NCBI GenBank assembly: GCA_947561715.1
Contig: OX387198.1
Location: 4,526,001 to 4,590,000 of the forward strand
Origin: Ascidia mentula
Taxonomy: Eukaryota; Chordata; Ascidiacea; Phlebobranchia; Ascidiidae
Reading direction: 5' to 3'
DNA length: 64,000 bases
Position 1 is the stretch's first letter; every line of letters begins with the position of its first letter. The notes beneath the pieces were generated by a model, which saw nothing but the letters and a program-made list of their open reading frames with translations, had not been told where the DNA came from and did no database searches. Below, piece after piece: positions 25,078-38,878 of this stretch. A program made the position numbers and the translations under genes.

Positions 25078-26822
25078 AGTTAAATTTGTTGTGCCAATAT
25101 CCAACATTTTTTGTTTGTTGCATTGAGTAGAGTTCATGTTTTCTTTAGTTACACAAATTAAAGTGTTTCTGATTTTCATAATAAAGAGTTTTTTATACTG
25201 TTTATCTTTCAACAATTTTTTGTACTTCTGGTGCTTTGAAAACTGGCCATTTCCTCTAATCTTGCCAAAACCCAATTTCACCTCCAAGTTTGAAATTTCA
25301 TAGATAAGAAAACATTTACACGTTAGTGAACATAAACAAATGTAAAAAAAAAACTTCTGCTATATATTGGCACATTTTCCAAAATGATAGTTTTTATTTT
25401 CTGTTAGTAGCAACAGTCTCCTGCCAGAGGATGTTAGTTGCGAGGCAATTACACAAAGAAATGACCTTGTCAATGGACGAATGTCATCATAAACACAAAA
25501 GAATAGGAGAGACATGTACAATATGACATGGGTGCCACTTGTTGGCAAAAGATATACATGTTTTAGAATGAAAAAAAGGAGCTGTACAAAAAAAATTAGG
25601 CGCTGACCAACAAGTTGCAATGGGAGAATTTTTTTTTAATCGTTTGAAATCATGAACTGGTGAAAATCGACAGAGAATTTCCCACTATTACTTGGATACA
25701 AAAAAGTCAAAAATTCATACCATTTTAAAGGAAATAATTACAGCATTTGTCCACGTGAAGATAAAATCTGAACATTTGTGTCACTGTTGGCACCCGTCCG
25801 CCAGTGTTAGGTCGTTGGCAAGAACATGTACAGCACTTAGCACCACAAATGATAAACTTATATTATAACTTATATCTTGTATGTACAAGTACAAAACACA
25901 GAATCCCGGGATCGAATTACATTGGAAGTAATACTGCCTAAATGGCACAAGTTCTAATGTGACTAAAACATGCAATGTTTATTGGGGCAATATCAGAAAG
26001 ACTATCATTATTTAGCATGGGTAGATCAAATATTGTAATACGTCGTGTCAGGAGCAACAACACATATTCAAAGTCTCACAATTTTCTGTGGCACTTTTTG
26101 GTTGACCACAATGCAATCACTAGACTCACAATGAAAGAAGTCATTTTTACCGATGATCTAAGCTCAATAAACGTGGACTGGTTCGAATAAAACAAATTAC
26201 AATAAGAGATTAAAAACATGGGCGGCCATATTGTTGGGATACACTCTTTGCAGTGATAGAATTTGGCTTTCTACAAAAACGTTTGCAAGTACAACAGCAA
26301 AATAATAAAAAAGGCGGCAGATTTCCAGTGGAAAATGCAACTTCTTCAAAAAACAACAATAGTTAGTGATGACAATAATTAGGGAGCAGAAAAGGTAAGG
26401 AACAGATAAACTTGTGTGGTTACGATGTCACAAGGTGGAGACCCCTTCCAAGCCATCTGTTAAAAAATACATTCTTAGTGTCACTTTCCGTACAATTTAC
26501 CTTCCCCTTTACTGGCGTGGTAAAAGTTTTTCATGATTTAACTACTAGTTATTGTATTATACAAGCCGGCCATATTAAGTTAATACCGATGATTTAAACC
26601 AAGTATTCAAGAATACATGAAAATATGAAATATATGTATTGAATTGTGAAACTAATCCGAATCTGCTAGTACCAGGGTATATATTTCTGTGTCAGGTCAA
26701 AATACTGATTGTACAGACAGCTCAATTGGTTAAATGTAACAAAAACATAACACATCACAATATTGATAAAAACTGTGGTTATGTTTTGTGACAAACTTGT
26801 GCTTTTGTCAAACATATTTGTT
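25078..26822. other. Convergent 3' region between LIPT1 and SAMD4
   Basis: Holds the LIPT1 3' UTR (AATAAA at 25180..25185) and the presumed SAMD4 3' UTR. No independent gene was found. A possible alternative last exon of SAMD4 lies near 26380..26456 and is listed separately. Confidence 0.5.
26381..26456 (-). other. Possible alternative terminal exon of SAMD4
   Basis: A good acceptor (ttttttaacag) precedes ATGGCTTGGAAGG, which repeats the opening ATGGCTTGG of SAMD4 exon 13 and its upstream polypyrimidine run. Read in phase 0 from exon 12 it would give MAWKGSPPCDIV and about 13 further residues before a stop. It may be a duplicated, decayed or alternative exon. Without transcripts it stays a suspicion. 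Confidence 0.2.
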
Positions 26823-29800
26823 TCAACCATGCAACAACAACACATCACCTGCTAATGCATGTTCGGCAACACTTAAACAAAGAGAATCGAGCCTTGTATT
26901 GAGTTCACTCGGTGCTTCGTCATTGTCAGTGAACATCCTGTCCAGAAACATACACAAAACTTAGGCCATTGATTCTTTTTACAGTTGCTAACCGGCTTAT
27001 AATAAAAACTTTTTAAAAAAAGGTTTGGAAACATTGATTTACACTAAAAACATAGTGAATCTGTAGAGGTGAAGTCCAAACTTGGGTGCAGTTTAAAAAA
27101 AAAAAATACAGCAAATTCATTAGTTTCTGAATTGATACATAACAACCCCGAGAAGGATGAAATCTGTTACTATTTCTGTGTGTGATATACCACCACGAAC
27201 ACAGATAAATATTCAGATCATAGTTGATACCTTTGTCCTAACCGCGGATCGTACGAGGCAGCTTTCCTTGATGGGTCAATATTACCCAGGTGATTCCCTC
27301 CTGCCCCCTGTCCATTTCCATACCAAGCCATCTGCTTAAAAAACAAATGCAATTACAAACCTGTGGATATATTACATATAATAATTTACACAATTTTCTC
27401 AGTATAGTTTTTCGATAAAATGACTGAGTTATAAGCGATTCAAAATTTACAACATATTTGTGTTACTTCCAACTAATGTAAATAATGTACAACATACATT
27501 TTGTGACTGAAATCCAATTCCCATGGGCCTCAACGGAGGTGAATTGAGGGGATTAAGTGGCCTTGGGGCAGCTGCAAGGTGGGGGTTAAATGGGCCCCTC
27601 TGTCTTCGTTGAACTGAGAATCCTGTGCCTTGCGGTCTACACATAAAAAGTGGTTGATGTTTACTTTTTGCTTTTTTGAAAATGGGCAACATTGACAGGT
27701 GAACCTAATTCTTGCCTTTGTTGCTTTTATGATGCTTTTGACAAAGCGAAATAGATTTGTCTAACTAAGCAAGACTGACAGATTTCAGCCTGAAACTGAA
27801 GTTTCTGAGATAGTGCAAATTGAAAGTACATAGATAGGACTTACATGGTTAAAAAAGTCGGCCTAAAAAAATATATAAAACATCAATATTTTGCACACAT
27901 GTGCAAATTTTTCACTCAAATTTCCATACCGTTGTGGTCCTGGTGGCCTAGTATTCCTGGGCAGTGATCTGTACATTTTATTTACTTGCTGTTTCCATGT
28001 TCGAAGGCGTCGTTTGTGCACTTCAGTAAATGCCTAAAGTTCAAGAATAAACAAGTATTGTGCTTGTACATACTTGATTAGAAGATTTATTACAAATGGA
28101 AATATACAGGTAGGATTTGTTGCAACCATCAAAGGTTACTTTCTAACCACACATGTTTTTGTTGCTTTTCACTAAGAACCAAAAAACACAACAAGATTTA
28201 AAATAACATGAGCTTAATATGGTCAAGGTTTTGGGTAATTTCACTGATTTTTTACAAGTATTTTGACAGCATTGAAGCAAATTAGAAAAACTTCCAACTT
28301 ACCGGGTGTTGAAAACATCTTTCAATCAACTTCAGATAAAGTGTTATATTCTCCTCATCAGGTTTGGAAACCAAGAGTTGAGTGCAAGCTTATAAAAGAA
28401 ATTACAAATTAGCAACAATACCACAGCTTCCTCACAAACTCACAGACCACGTGAGTATTTTATACATATAAGCATTTTGGTTGTCACAGCCAAACTATGA
28501 TGGACTTTAGTCACAGTACGTTGGGTGTTGCTATTGGCATGTGTCATGTGCCACAAAACTCTGGCGACATGCATTAAGTAGAAAATATCATTCACATTGA
28601 AAGGCTACAGATTGAGATACAATTTTCAAAACAAATATTCCCCTTGTACAAATTACATCAGGTTTTTAAGTGAATTTCCCACCTTTTCCCATAACTTTTG
28701 TGAAAAGTGCAGGGATATCCCCTTCCTCAATAACTTCTTTCTTTGTACTCGCGTTCGACTCATCCACTTCTGGAGGTTTCTTCAACTCAAAACGTTTAAT
28801 TGGTGTTTGGATTATTGTTTTCAGTTCAATGAGTGCAGCGCGCAATGAACCACCACCCAAAATTTCCTGTAAAACAAGATTTTGCAAAAGCAGGAATTTC
28901 GCATGTTCAGAAACATGCCAACTTACGTTTTCAAGAGCCTGAAGTTGTTTGAACCTTTCATGAAGTTTTCTGATACTGAGGATGATTTTGTTTCGCGCTC
29001 CCTTTGTCACATTCTAAAGCAAGCATGAAGAAAAATGTAAACAATGATCGTTGTCACCCACAAAAAATACTGCATAGCAGAAGTTTTTGGGGAATATTTC
29101 TGAAATTTTCTTTATACAACATGTGAGTATACTTTCCTGCCAAAACCTAATACAAAACGAACAGTACTAAGGACAATTGAATTTGCTCATAACAACCAAA
29201 TCATATTTATAACAACATGGGTAATATGTTAAAAATTCCAGTTTATCCAAAAAACAAAAGTGGTTAAAAATGTTTGGTGATGGCGGACTGAATAGTAGTC
29301 ACGTTTAAAGTGGCATTTCTGTTTGCCTAAAACTATCAGCGACACAATAGAAGCAAAAGGGCATGTTTCACAGTACAATAGTCACGAATTGAAATTCCTG
29401 GGACCCCATTTGGGCACCCCAAACACGCCAGCCATCCAAATAACAAGGAACACCCAACAACCAGTGTCAGATTTCTCATTTTGACACATGGCAGTTTGTC
29501 AGAGAGGAAGAGGAAAAAACAAAAAATGATTGAACATTTTTCAATCAGTTGTTTTGGGGCAGTTTTACACGGGGGCAAAAACAGACCCCTAAGGGGCCTT
29601 GGGTACGCTTTACAAACACAGCAGATCTGCATGACTGAGAGTGAATGAAAGAATGACAATAAAAGATTCCACAGCACGGTTCACTGAACAATGCACTCAG
29701 TGATGTCACAAAGGCAATGAAAAATCTTGGAGAATTTGGGCTTTTGAACTATATATACCAAGTTGTTGGACTTTAAACACTTGTATAATAAAATGTGTTG

Positions 29801-32800
29801 CTTGCTTAGCACAGCAAGCAGTAATCAAGCCTATAATGCTTCAAATTAATGTGCTGCTTTTTAAAGGTAAATATGTTTATCATCACCATCTGCTGTATTA
29901 TGACAAGTTGCAAACACTGTTAAACCACCAAGCAGTGAAGAAATGATCCTGTTAAATATATATCTGTTAAAAACCTCAATAAATTCCAATCAACCCATGT
30001 CATGGAACAAGCATTATATGTAGGCAGATAAATATGTAAGATTTGTCACTGAAACTGTTTTCAATAGTCACAGGCATGACAAAACACACACAACAGAGTG
30101 GGGTTGGGATTAGAAGAAAAGCTCTGTTCAATAAAATCAGATCACACAATTTTAGGCATTTGTGTGGGTGGCATGTCTCTTAAACAGAGCAGTGACCCAC
30201 ACCCAGTGACACCCAACCAGCAATCAGCATTAAATTAAGCCTAAAAAGCCACAATCTAACTGTAGAAGCGTGGGAATAGGTGTTTGTCGTCGCCCAATCA
30301 TTGAAAGATTAGTCACCGGTAAACCAGTGATGTCATAGTTACGCCTGGTCGAAAATTGAACAATGTTTTTAAATATCAAGTTTCACTCTGCCATTCCATT
30401 GACTGGTTTCTATCAATGCTAATTAGGTGACCCAGGAAAAAATTACCATCAAAGAACAGCAGTATTAAATAACAACGTAATCAGCAATGCAAAGTCCTAT
30501 GTAAGTACGCCATCAAGACAAGATACACATTTACTATGACTTAGCACCTTTTTGACAAAAAATCTGAAGCTTTCTGGGGAATTTTTGTTTAAGGGCGTGA
30601 ATACTCTACACTTCAAAAGAATTTTTTTGGCTGATAATAAAACATCATTCAATTGTTGGAAAACGTTAAGCTGTACAAACATTTAATGCTTGACATAACA
30701 TTTTTCATACCTTTTCATCAAGTTTATCCGGTGTCAGTTCCATCATATCTTCATATGTCATTTGCGAAAAAAGATATTCATATTTGTGCAAGCGCAAGGA
30801 TTTGAGCCACGCTCGAACATCTAAACATAACAAATTTGAGAAACAATTAACAAACAACTAACTATTAATCTATTTGAACGAAATGTTCATTTTGGAAATG
30901 AACTGCATTTAGACAACGTCTTTTTATACTGTAATTTGAAATATAAGTAAGTTTTGGTGATGTTATGTTGGCACTAAACACAGACTCCTTTTAACAGTAA
31001 GTTTGTCAAAATATAATCCTACTGGCTGTTTGGCAGGCAAGATCATCAACAATACGTATATACACCATGCTGCACTGATGTGATATAATAGGTTGAAACA
31101 GTGACTTTTTGTCTGCAACTGGCATAATGAACGTGGACTTCACCTGCCATTCCTTCAGCAAGTTGTTCGTTTCCACTGCACGATGGGGTGGCTTGAAGTG
31201 AGGTGTCTGGTAAGGAGTTAGTGGCTACGCTTGAAGGGGATGAGATATCGGACTGTGATGCGCAGTGTGTTGCAAAGTCTGCACATAGAGAGTGAAAATG
31301 CACTTTTTTGCTTCGCTATATTTTTTAGAATTCGTAGGTTTTATGTTAAACAACCAGCAACATACTTTTGTAATAAAAATTTAATTTATTATGCTGCATT
31401 ATACTTTTGGTGTATTTACAATTTGTGTTTTTTTCAGGAGTATGTATGTCTGCTTGTACATAAACATAATTTGTTGGACGGAGGTACAAAACAATAATTA
31501 GGAACAGATTAAGCTTATTAAAAAGTTAAGAACTACTGACCTAAATCTATACGAGCAACTACAGGCAATACCAACAAAATAAATACAAAATCTTCACCTT
31601 TGAGGGAATTGGTCAAAGAAGTTGATTCTTCCCCGACGTTGTTGTGGTTCCAATCACTTAAACCGTTTGCTGTAGCTCCTAGCTCTAGCGAGTTGGTGTC
31701 TGCTTAAACATGAGGTTTCACATCTTTTAATCACCGTCAACTTATAACTTTCACGTGGGAACAAAAACAACTATAAATTCCTTGTATAAAATCATATTTG
31801 ACGATATTTCTTTAAAGGAAAAAATACTATCATGGAACGAAAATTGTCTCAGTCATCCTTTTAAATTGGTTTACTTTTTATTATTTACTGTGAAATGAAC
31901 AAAAAATAAACAAATTTAAAATTCCCCAAAGACAAAATTTGAACCTATGTTGGAAACCTACTTAAATAATAAAATCCACTCACTAGAAGAAACTTCCGGT
32001 GACAAATCCCCTTGTGAGGTTGGTATCGCATTTTGACCGGACATCTGGCCGTCCAGCCCAGACATCCAAGAAGTTAATAGGTTTCTTTCCTTATTATCGA
32101 AGGCAGGATGGATGAGGGAGTAGGAAAGAAGTTGTCGAGACTAATTCGCAAAGCGTCAAATATTTAATTGCATTTTTATGCAAAATTGTACAAATTTGTA
32201 AGTTCTACTTATTTAAGCCTCTACAAACTTTCCAACAAACATTTGTATATGTATACAAAGTAATGACTGATAACTCAAATTTTTTATTACAAGATGGCGA
32301 AAGCCGCAAATCCAAAAATCAACAAGATATTTAATTGTTACTTATTACAATTTATAAAATTGACTCCACACAAACCTCTTCAAGGTACTCTGATCTTTCA
32401 ATGGCAAATGCAAGCACCATGGGTAAAATCTGTAGGTAGCGGTGCTTGGCAAGTTCATTGCCAGGTCTTAGCAATGGAAGGTGCCTTAAAAGTTGGTCAA
32501 TGACAGTTGCCTTTTGAGGTTCAGTGAATAGTCTGGTGACAAATTCTGTGACAGAAATGGCAAGTTATTTTTTTTTAAAAAACTAACTTTAATGACACAC
32601 ACATATAGGTTTCCTTGGCATAAATAATGTCGTAAATAACATTAGGAAAGACATTTTTTTGTATACAATCATTGCACAAATTAAAATTTTAGGTCAACTT
32701 ATGCATAAACATAAAGATTGGTTTAAACATTTAAAGGACAAATTGCAAACAAAAAATGTCTGAAGATTTTCTCCAGACGGTCCAATTACAGAGGTCAAGT

Positions 32801-33681
32801 ATCGAAGCAAACTGAACAAATGATACATTGTCAAGTGGCCGCACCAGGTCAGTAATTATATAACCAGGTGCGTAATTTTTGTGGCCACCAACAATTAGTG
32901 ACATGCAGTGAGAAGTATTTGACACCTGGCACACAGCTCTGTGTCATTGAGAAAATTGTGGTGAAATTTGTGGCATTGTTTCTTGGAAGTCGGTCATTAT
33001 GTCAGACATTATCTTGCAGATTGTAGAATGACATATGTAACATTAGGTGATTTTCAAGTACAACAGTCATCAAAAGTCTTCTAACTTAAAAACACATTTT
33101 TGTCAGGCAACAGCTGAACATTTTTGTAAATTAAATGCAACTTGATATAAATTTACCCATCATCAATAGGATCTAGCCATGAACAACAACAATAAATCAA
33201 CACATGTATACATACTTTCATAATGTTCAAGACATTACAAAAGATTCCAAACAAGCCCAATAACAATCAATATACTGCATTTATTTTTACCGTGATCGTT
33301 GGCCTCCTCCTCAATGGGGTAAAGTTCATCACAGTCGTTCAAACAATGTTCAAGACACCGAGCAAGAAATTTTGCCTGACACTTTTTGACGCGCTTTAAC
33401 AACGAATAAAGGGCAACAGTTTGCTCACATTCATTCCAATTCTTGAACCATGTCGCCAAAACCTCAACCTAAAATGTTTTTTTATAAGTTTAAATATGTG
33501 TTGTCTCAAAATTCAAAACCTCAGTCTTTGACTAATTAAAATAAATATACATTTCGGGAAGTTATGATGTTATACATGGAAAAAGGCTGGCAATTTCAAT
33601 ACAGGGTAAATGTATTTTTACACCTTTTTGCAAAATTAGAATAGTTAAATAGTGCACACTTACCTGATCAGCAAAGAGCAT
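26823..33681 (-). CDS. SAMD4: Smaug homologue, SAM-domain RNA-binding translational repressor
   Basis: Fourteen exons: 33664..33681, 33291..33468, 32376..32545, 31984..32140, 31598..31699, 31144..31278, 30711..30820, 28927..29013, 28683..28866, 28303..28388, 27930..28033, 27498..27636, 27231..27334 and 26823..26937 (1689 nt, 562 aa). Smaug proteins bind stem-loop elements in mRNAs through the SAM domain and recruit deadenylation and repression factors in the cytoplasm. Seen here: the N-terminal Smaug region ([20 protein letters not shown], then [11 protein letters not shown]), the SAM domain in exons 7-8 ([20 protein letters not shown], then [20 protein letters not shown]), the pseudo-HEAT (PHAT) part in exons 9-11 ([27 protein letters not shown]), and the conserved C-terminal [14 protein letters not shown]. 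Exon 1 codes only MLFADQ. Exon 13 has a NAGNAG acceptor (CAG at 27332..27334), allowing loss of one Gln. Confidence 0.93.
27845..27862 (-). other. Candidate 18-nt microexon in SAMD4
   Basis: Between exons 11 and 12, a stretch of exactly 18 nt lies between a T-rich acceptor (tttttttag) and a perfect GTAAGT donor. Included, it would add six residues (PTFLTI-like) without changing frame, giving 568 aa. The strong donor is the main evidence. Confidence 0.35.
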
Positions 33682-35615
33682 ATTTCCAGGTTAATACTTA
33701 CAAAACATAAACAAAACACAACGATCAATTACTCAGATGCTGAGCAGAATAAGTAGGTCTATACCATGTTATCTACATACGATCCAGTCCATGTTCTGCA
33801 ATACACAATTAAAATTTTGTTTACTTCGGTGCCAAATTGGAAAGGATTTTTTTGGCAAATGATTTCTAATCAACAGGAATTTTTCTACATATATTTAGAT
33901 CTAAGCACCTGCGGACTAAATTTTGCAAATATTTATCTTGGAAAAACATACTTCCAATAAGTTTGGCGAAATTTAAGTTTACGACCGTGTTTACAAATGT
34001 TTTTACTAAAGTTGCAAAGAAAGCATTTAAAAAAAGGATATATATTGATGCTGAACCATTTGCAGCTAACAATGTTGTTTGCTAAGCCTGTTGACTTTGA
34101 TCAATACTGCTATTAACTCAAATACTGTATTAAAACCTTAAAAACTTTTTTACACAAAACCAAATTCAACAACTTGTCAACTGACTGGAACAATGAACGA
34201 GAGAGTAGTTTAAACTTTAATCCGGGGCATTAGGGTATTTATCAACTCCATTGGTATCCTAAACTTTCTTCTTTTGTAGAAAGGGTTCATGTTTAAAGCA
34301 AATTAATAAACTTGGTTGCAAGAAAATTGTTACGTTAATATGACTTCAATACAGGTAGTTCCGATAAATAAGTTCGGGTTGCAATAATAATTAAAGTTGA
34401 TTTTGTGTAAAATAGTTTTGCAATTTAGGTCATTTTAGACTATTGGGCAATCTAAGCTGATGAGAAACCTCAAGTTTGCTACATTCTTAGCCACATTAGG
34501 ACAGCACAGGCTATTAAAACCCACAACAAGAATGACTGAGAGCCGCAGTAGGCAATCACCACCATGCTTTGTATCATAGTAGACTATGCCCCAATACATA
34601 AACCTCTGAACACTCGGTCAATGTAAGTGACAGAAAAAAGGTTTTTCACTTTTAGCCGGGTGTAATGTCACTTACCCTGGAGTCAGCTCATGGCAACTGT
34701 TGGCAAGCTTTATTGTTTGTCAAGACATGATTTAGCGCCGCATTTCCTTCTGTTGATACGGTCTCAGTAGTAGCCTGATGAAAACATGTATGACTGGTCG
34801 AAAAATAGCAGGACCCCCTTGTAATTGAAAGGGCTATGAGCCATTTTAGGACAATAAGAAATAAGACCGAAATGTTACGACACTGCTTAGTCAACATATG
34901 TAAACCCAGCAAAAACAAACCGAGATACAATTTTTACGAAGCCTCATTTTAAAGGGTGTTTCAGTACTTTTGGCTAATCTTGTGGGGTTCAAATCAATTT
35001 TCTAATGCAAGTAACGTTATGTTGTAAGCCAAATGCCAGATGATGGCCCGCACTTGCGTTCGCCCATAGCACGATCGGCGGTCCCTGGACAAGTTTGTGC
35101 GGAGCACTAACTAGAAAAGATAGCCTATTAACTTACAAACAACTTTATAAATCCATAATTTATGCGATTCAGCAATATATGGCTAGTAAGTTGTTCAAAT
35201 AAGACATTCACGTCGTATGTGGGTCATTTTTTGCGAAGTGAAAGTGCAGAACATGCTTTTGGCATTAATTTTTGGCATTGTTTCAAACCCCTTTTGCTAC
35301 GTAACCGGAGGTTTTCCACTTTTTGTTGTTCCTTGTCACGAAATTTTCACTTTCAGATAAATCGTTGATAATCTTTGTTTGTTTGTTTCCAGTTCTGATG
35401 AATTGAATGACATGAATCACAATTCCTTGTAAAGTGGCAACTGGATTCCGAAACTGAGTTGCAGAGCGGAATGTTGCTGTTACGTCACTTTACGTGACAT
35501 TACAATCAACGCTATCCATTCCCCAAACACGTTTACTCCGCCGTTATAAAGCAAGAAACTCGCCTGCAAGTCGTTACAGTTGTTGTGGTAGGCATATAGC
35601 TTGATTGGTGTGACA
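33682..35615. other. Intergenic region between SAMD4 and the first CUB-sushi gene
   Basis: Contains the upstream regions of two divergently oriented genes. No plausible exon was found. From about 35362 the sequence is homologous to 38628 onward, marking the left edge of the tandem duplication that made the two CUB-sushi copies. Confidence 0.5.
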
Positions 35616-38088
35616 ATGTTAAGTGTAAAATTGCTTTTTTCTGTGCTGGCATTGCTGTTTGTTCCAGGTAAGCTTTTGTTTTATTTTGTTGCGTAACAAT
35701 CGTTTAGATTAGAATGCTTTCATTGTTGTTGTGTAAACTTTGGTTTAACAGAGTTCTTGCTATGTTTTTTGCACACAACAAACTCGTGATAATGCCATTG
35801 CATATATTGTAGCTTACACAATATCATTTGGTACGCTGCAAGCCATAAACTACTTGACACAGACCCCACGGGCGGGGTTACAAACGAAACGACGCACCGA
35901 GACCCTAATAAAATGGGACATTGCTTGGGTAAACTTAGGCTTGGCTTCCAACTAAATCTAATGTGATCTTAAAAAAAGGTCTACGCGGCGACACTTTTTC
36001 TCCTAAGGGCCATGACTTGACAGAATTGTTCTCATACCGATGTAAATTAATAAGATCACTATTAAACAGATAGTCAATTGTAAGAATATAAATTCTAGGG
36101 TCAAGTGTTACGGATGGTTGATTCCTTTACTTGATTCCTTTATAACTCGATAGCAATTTCACCGTAATTGGTTTGCAGGTTTGGCAGCAAAATGCAAACC
36201 GAAACGATTTTTCAATCTTGATGGAGGATACGTAAGCAGCCCAGGTTATCCAAACTACTATGAGAAAAACCTGCAATGTCAATTTTCGTTCAGACCAGGG
36301 CCAGGTTACATCGTGGCGTTAACCTTTATAAGTTTTAAAACTCAAGGAATGAAAGATGATCTGCTGACTGATTATGTCCGGGTTAGTTAATTGTTCTACA
36401 TTTATACACGATATATATCATCATGGTGTATCAGCATTTTTCTGTACAAGTACTAATTTTTAATTTTCAAGCTATTGAAAATTAATTGTTGAAAACGTAC
36501 AAGTAATTTGAAGTACTTCCAATATTCCAATGGTTCTTGTTTGAATATTTTAATTTTTATAATCCTACAGATATTCGACGGGCCAAAATCAGCGAAACCC
36601 GATCCGGTGTATTTCTATGGTAACCCTGTTACGCCCTTTACCTTTATGTCCAAGACAGACAGAGTGCGAATGCGATTTAAAACCAATTTCGATGTCCATA
36701 AAACTGGGTTCAGAGCCTCATACAAATGTAAGTCAAGTGACATGTTGAACTGATTGCGTATACGGTTTAGTAATGGGTTTCTACAAAGTTAGCATGCCAC
36801 CTAACACACATGCAACATGTAACCTGGCTTTGTAAAAGATCTCAAATGGTATAAATTATGGTAACGACATTTCGTAAAGGCCAAAAATTCTTTTTGAGCT
36901 CCCAAATGTTCCCATTCCTTATCAAAAGTGTATTCTATCGCAACAGTCATCAACACAAGAACACATTGTGACGTAACAACTATTTCGAAAAATTCCACGA
37001 ATGTGACGTCATGTACAAACCTCACTTCGGGTTACGCCAGTGAATGCACGATTCAATGCAAGTACGGCTACAAGCTCATCGATCCAGACAAAAACGTGAC
37101 CAGATGTGAGAACGGTAAATTTACGAAGAGCTGCGAAATAGATCTGGCAGTGATGGTAGATGATTGCCAAAATAACGGAATGGTAAGTTTCGAAATGCGT
37201 TTATGTTTTGCATGAATCTGCTCGTATTTCAGAAATATGATAATCTGGTAGCCCTGCATAAATATATGGAGAATCGCTGTTAATACGTTTGTTTCGGCAG
37301 CTTGGCGAACTTTTGTACATGGTCCCTGAAGGTGCTCTATACAGTTATATATCGAGGGGGTCCACAGGACTTTCCCATACAATAATAATGTCAGTTTTGT
37401 GAAAACCCTGATCTTAAAAGTTATGGAAGTTTTAGTGGACATTTTATATTTCGAAATTGATGGACATGCAGCGCCAATATCGTGGAGTCCATATGACCTT
37501 TGAATTATACATCCATTAACAGTGGGCGAGTGGCAAGCAAAAATAAGTTCCACGAGCTGTGTTATTATCACTGTTTTCTTTGTTCAGGAGAACTGCCCTT
37601 TAACTAAGGATGAATTAAAGGAATTCTATCAGGCCAACCCGGTTAATGGCAGCGAGAAGGAGAAAGAAAGGGCGTACTTACTTAACGGGGAGTTAAATAA
37701 TAATGGGACATTTGTTCGAAGTAAGGCAGGCAGGGGAGGACCCCTTCCATGTCACCCCGAATTCTGCCGAAAAGAAAACAAATCGTTTACGCTTAACTGT
37801 TCACTTATTCCACAATGTGAGTTCGCTTATTTTCAAAAAGATATTTTTAAGGTATTTAAGCAGTGGGTAATTGATAAATGTTATGCGAAACTAAATTGGA
37901 AAATTTGGAATGAATTCGATACAATATTTTTTTTTTCAACATCGAGTTGGTTCCATTATAAATGCTTTGTAGCAATAATAAATTTAAGGCATATTTCATA
38001 TGTTCATTTAGTCTTCTACAAGTACCTGTGCTTCTACTGCCGCATCACCGTTAACTGCTACAAGAAAGGAACTACGGGCTTTGTTTAA
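35616..38088 (+). CDS. Secreted CUB-sushi protein with cysteine-rich C-terminal module (copy A)
   Basis: Six exons: 35616..35667, 36179..36381, 36571..36727, 36947..37182, 37588..37816 and 38012..38088 (954 nt, 317 aa). Exon 1 is a signal peptide (MLSVKLLFSVLALLFVPG). Exons 2-3 form a CUB domain (GGYVSSPGYPNYYEKNLQC, then IFDGP, FKTNF, GFRASY) that keeps only the first disulfide pair. Exon 4 is a sushi/CCP module with its CxxxxGYxL core and final CENGKF...SC. Exons 5-6 carry a module with seven cysteines (NCPLTKDELKEFY, then PCHPEFC, LNC, YLCFYC, VNC) that I do not recognise from named families but which recurs in three other genes here. Several N-glycosylation sequons are present. It is likely extracellular; function unknown. 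Confidence 0.85.
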
Positions 38089-38878
38089 ATCCTGCTCCAG
38101 CTGAGGCAAAATTTTCGAGGAAATTTATTTGTAAAAAATGACAAAATAATTTTTTGGATTTAATTGCTTGGATTTCCCAATCTAATGGGTGTTCTGTTTA
38201 TGTAAAATACGTATTTAAAATATTTGTCTTGGATAAACTTTGATCCAGCAATGCTGTGATGACGTCATGCAAAAGGAATACATGATGCAGCAAATTTCTA
38301 CCTTATTAAATGTCTGTACGTGACGTCGCACGATTCATTTGCAATATTTCTAGTGGGACTTTTATGTTTTTGCTTTGATTTCCGGCGAAAACAAAACTTC
38401 AAAATCTGCATTCTGTTTTGTGTGAATAAAAATGTAAACATTTTTGTTTTTACGTGAGTTGCTCACAAATCAGAGTGAATCAACGTACGGCTTTGATTTG
38501 TTTGTCGTACATTCCAGGCGGTCACTGGACAATTTCTTATAGAGCCTTACATAACATTACTGACTACACAGATGGATTTTTCGCGGTTCAGATATAAATA
38601 GCTGCTACCTGTACAACTAAGACATGAGTTGATAATCTTTTTTGTTTGTTTCCTGTTCTTATGAAATGGAATAACATACATCATACATACTTGTAAAGTG
38701 GCAACTGGATTCCGAAACTGAGTCGCATAGCGGAAATGATGCAGTTACATCACTTTACGTGACATATTTGTACGTGGCTTACCATACTCCAAACTCGTTT
38801 ATTTTGCCATTGCAAAGCAAGAAACAGGCTTGCAAGTCTATATAGTTGTTCTGGTAAGCGAATAGTTTAGCGGAGACC
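38089..38878. other. Spacer between tandem CUB-sushi copies
   Basis: The first part (to about 38520) is the 3' flank of copy A and is duplicated after copy B (about 43270-43720). The last part (from about 38628) is the promoter flank of copy B and resembles 35362-35615. No separate gene. Confidence 0.6.

Noticed and set aside
32731..32934. Possible extra SAMD4 exon
   Set aside because: Not needed: exon 2 (33291..33468) joins exon 3 (32376..32545) in phase and the protein aligns with Smaug across the junction.
37068..37571. A 167-codon minus-strand ORF
   Set aside because: It is antisense to the sushi exon and an intron of copy A.
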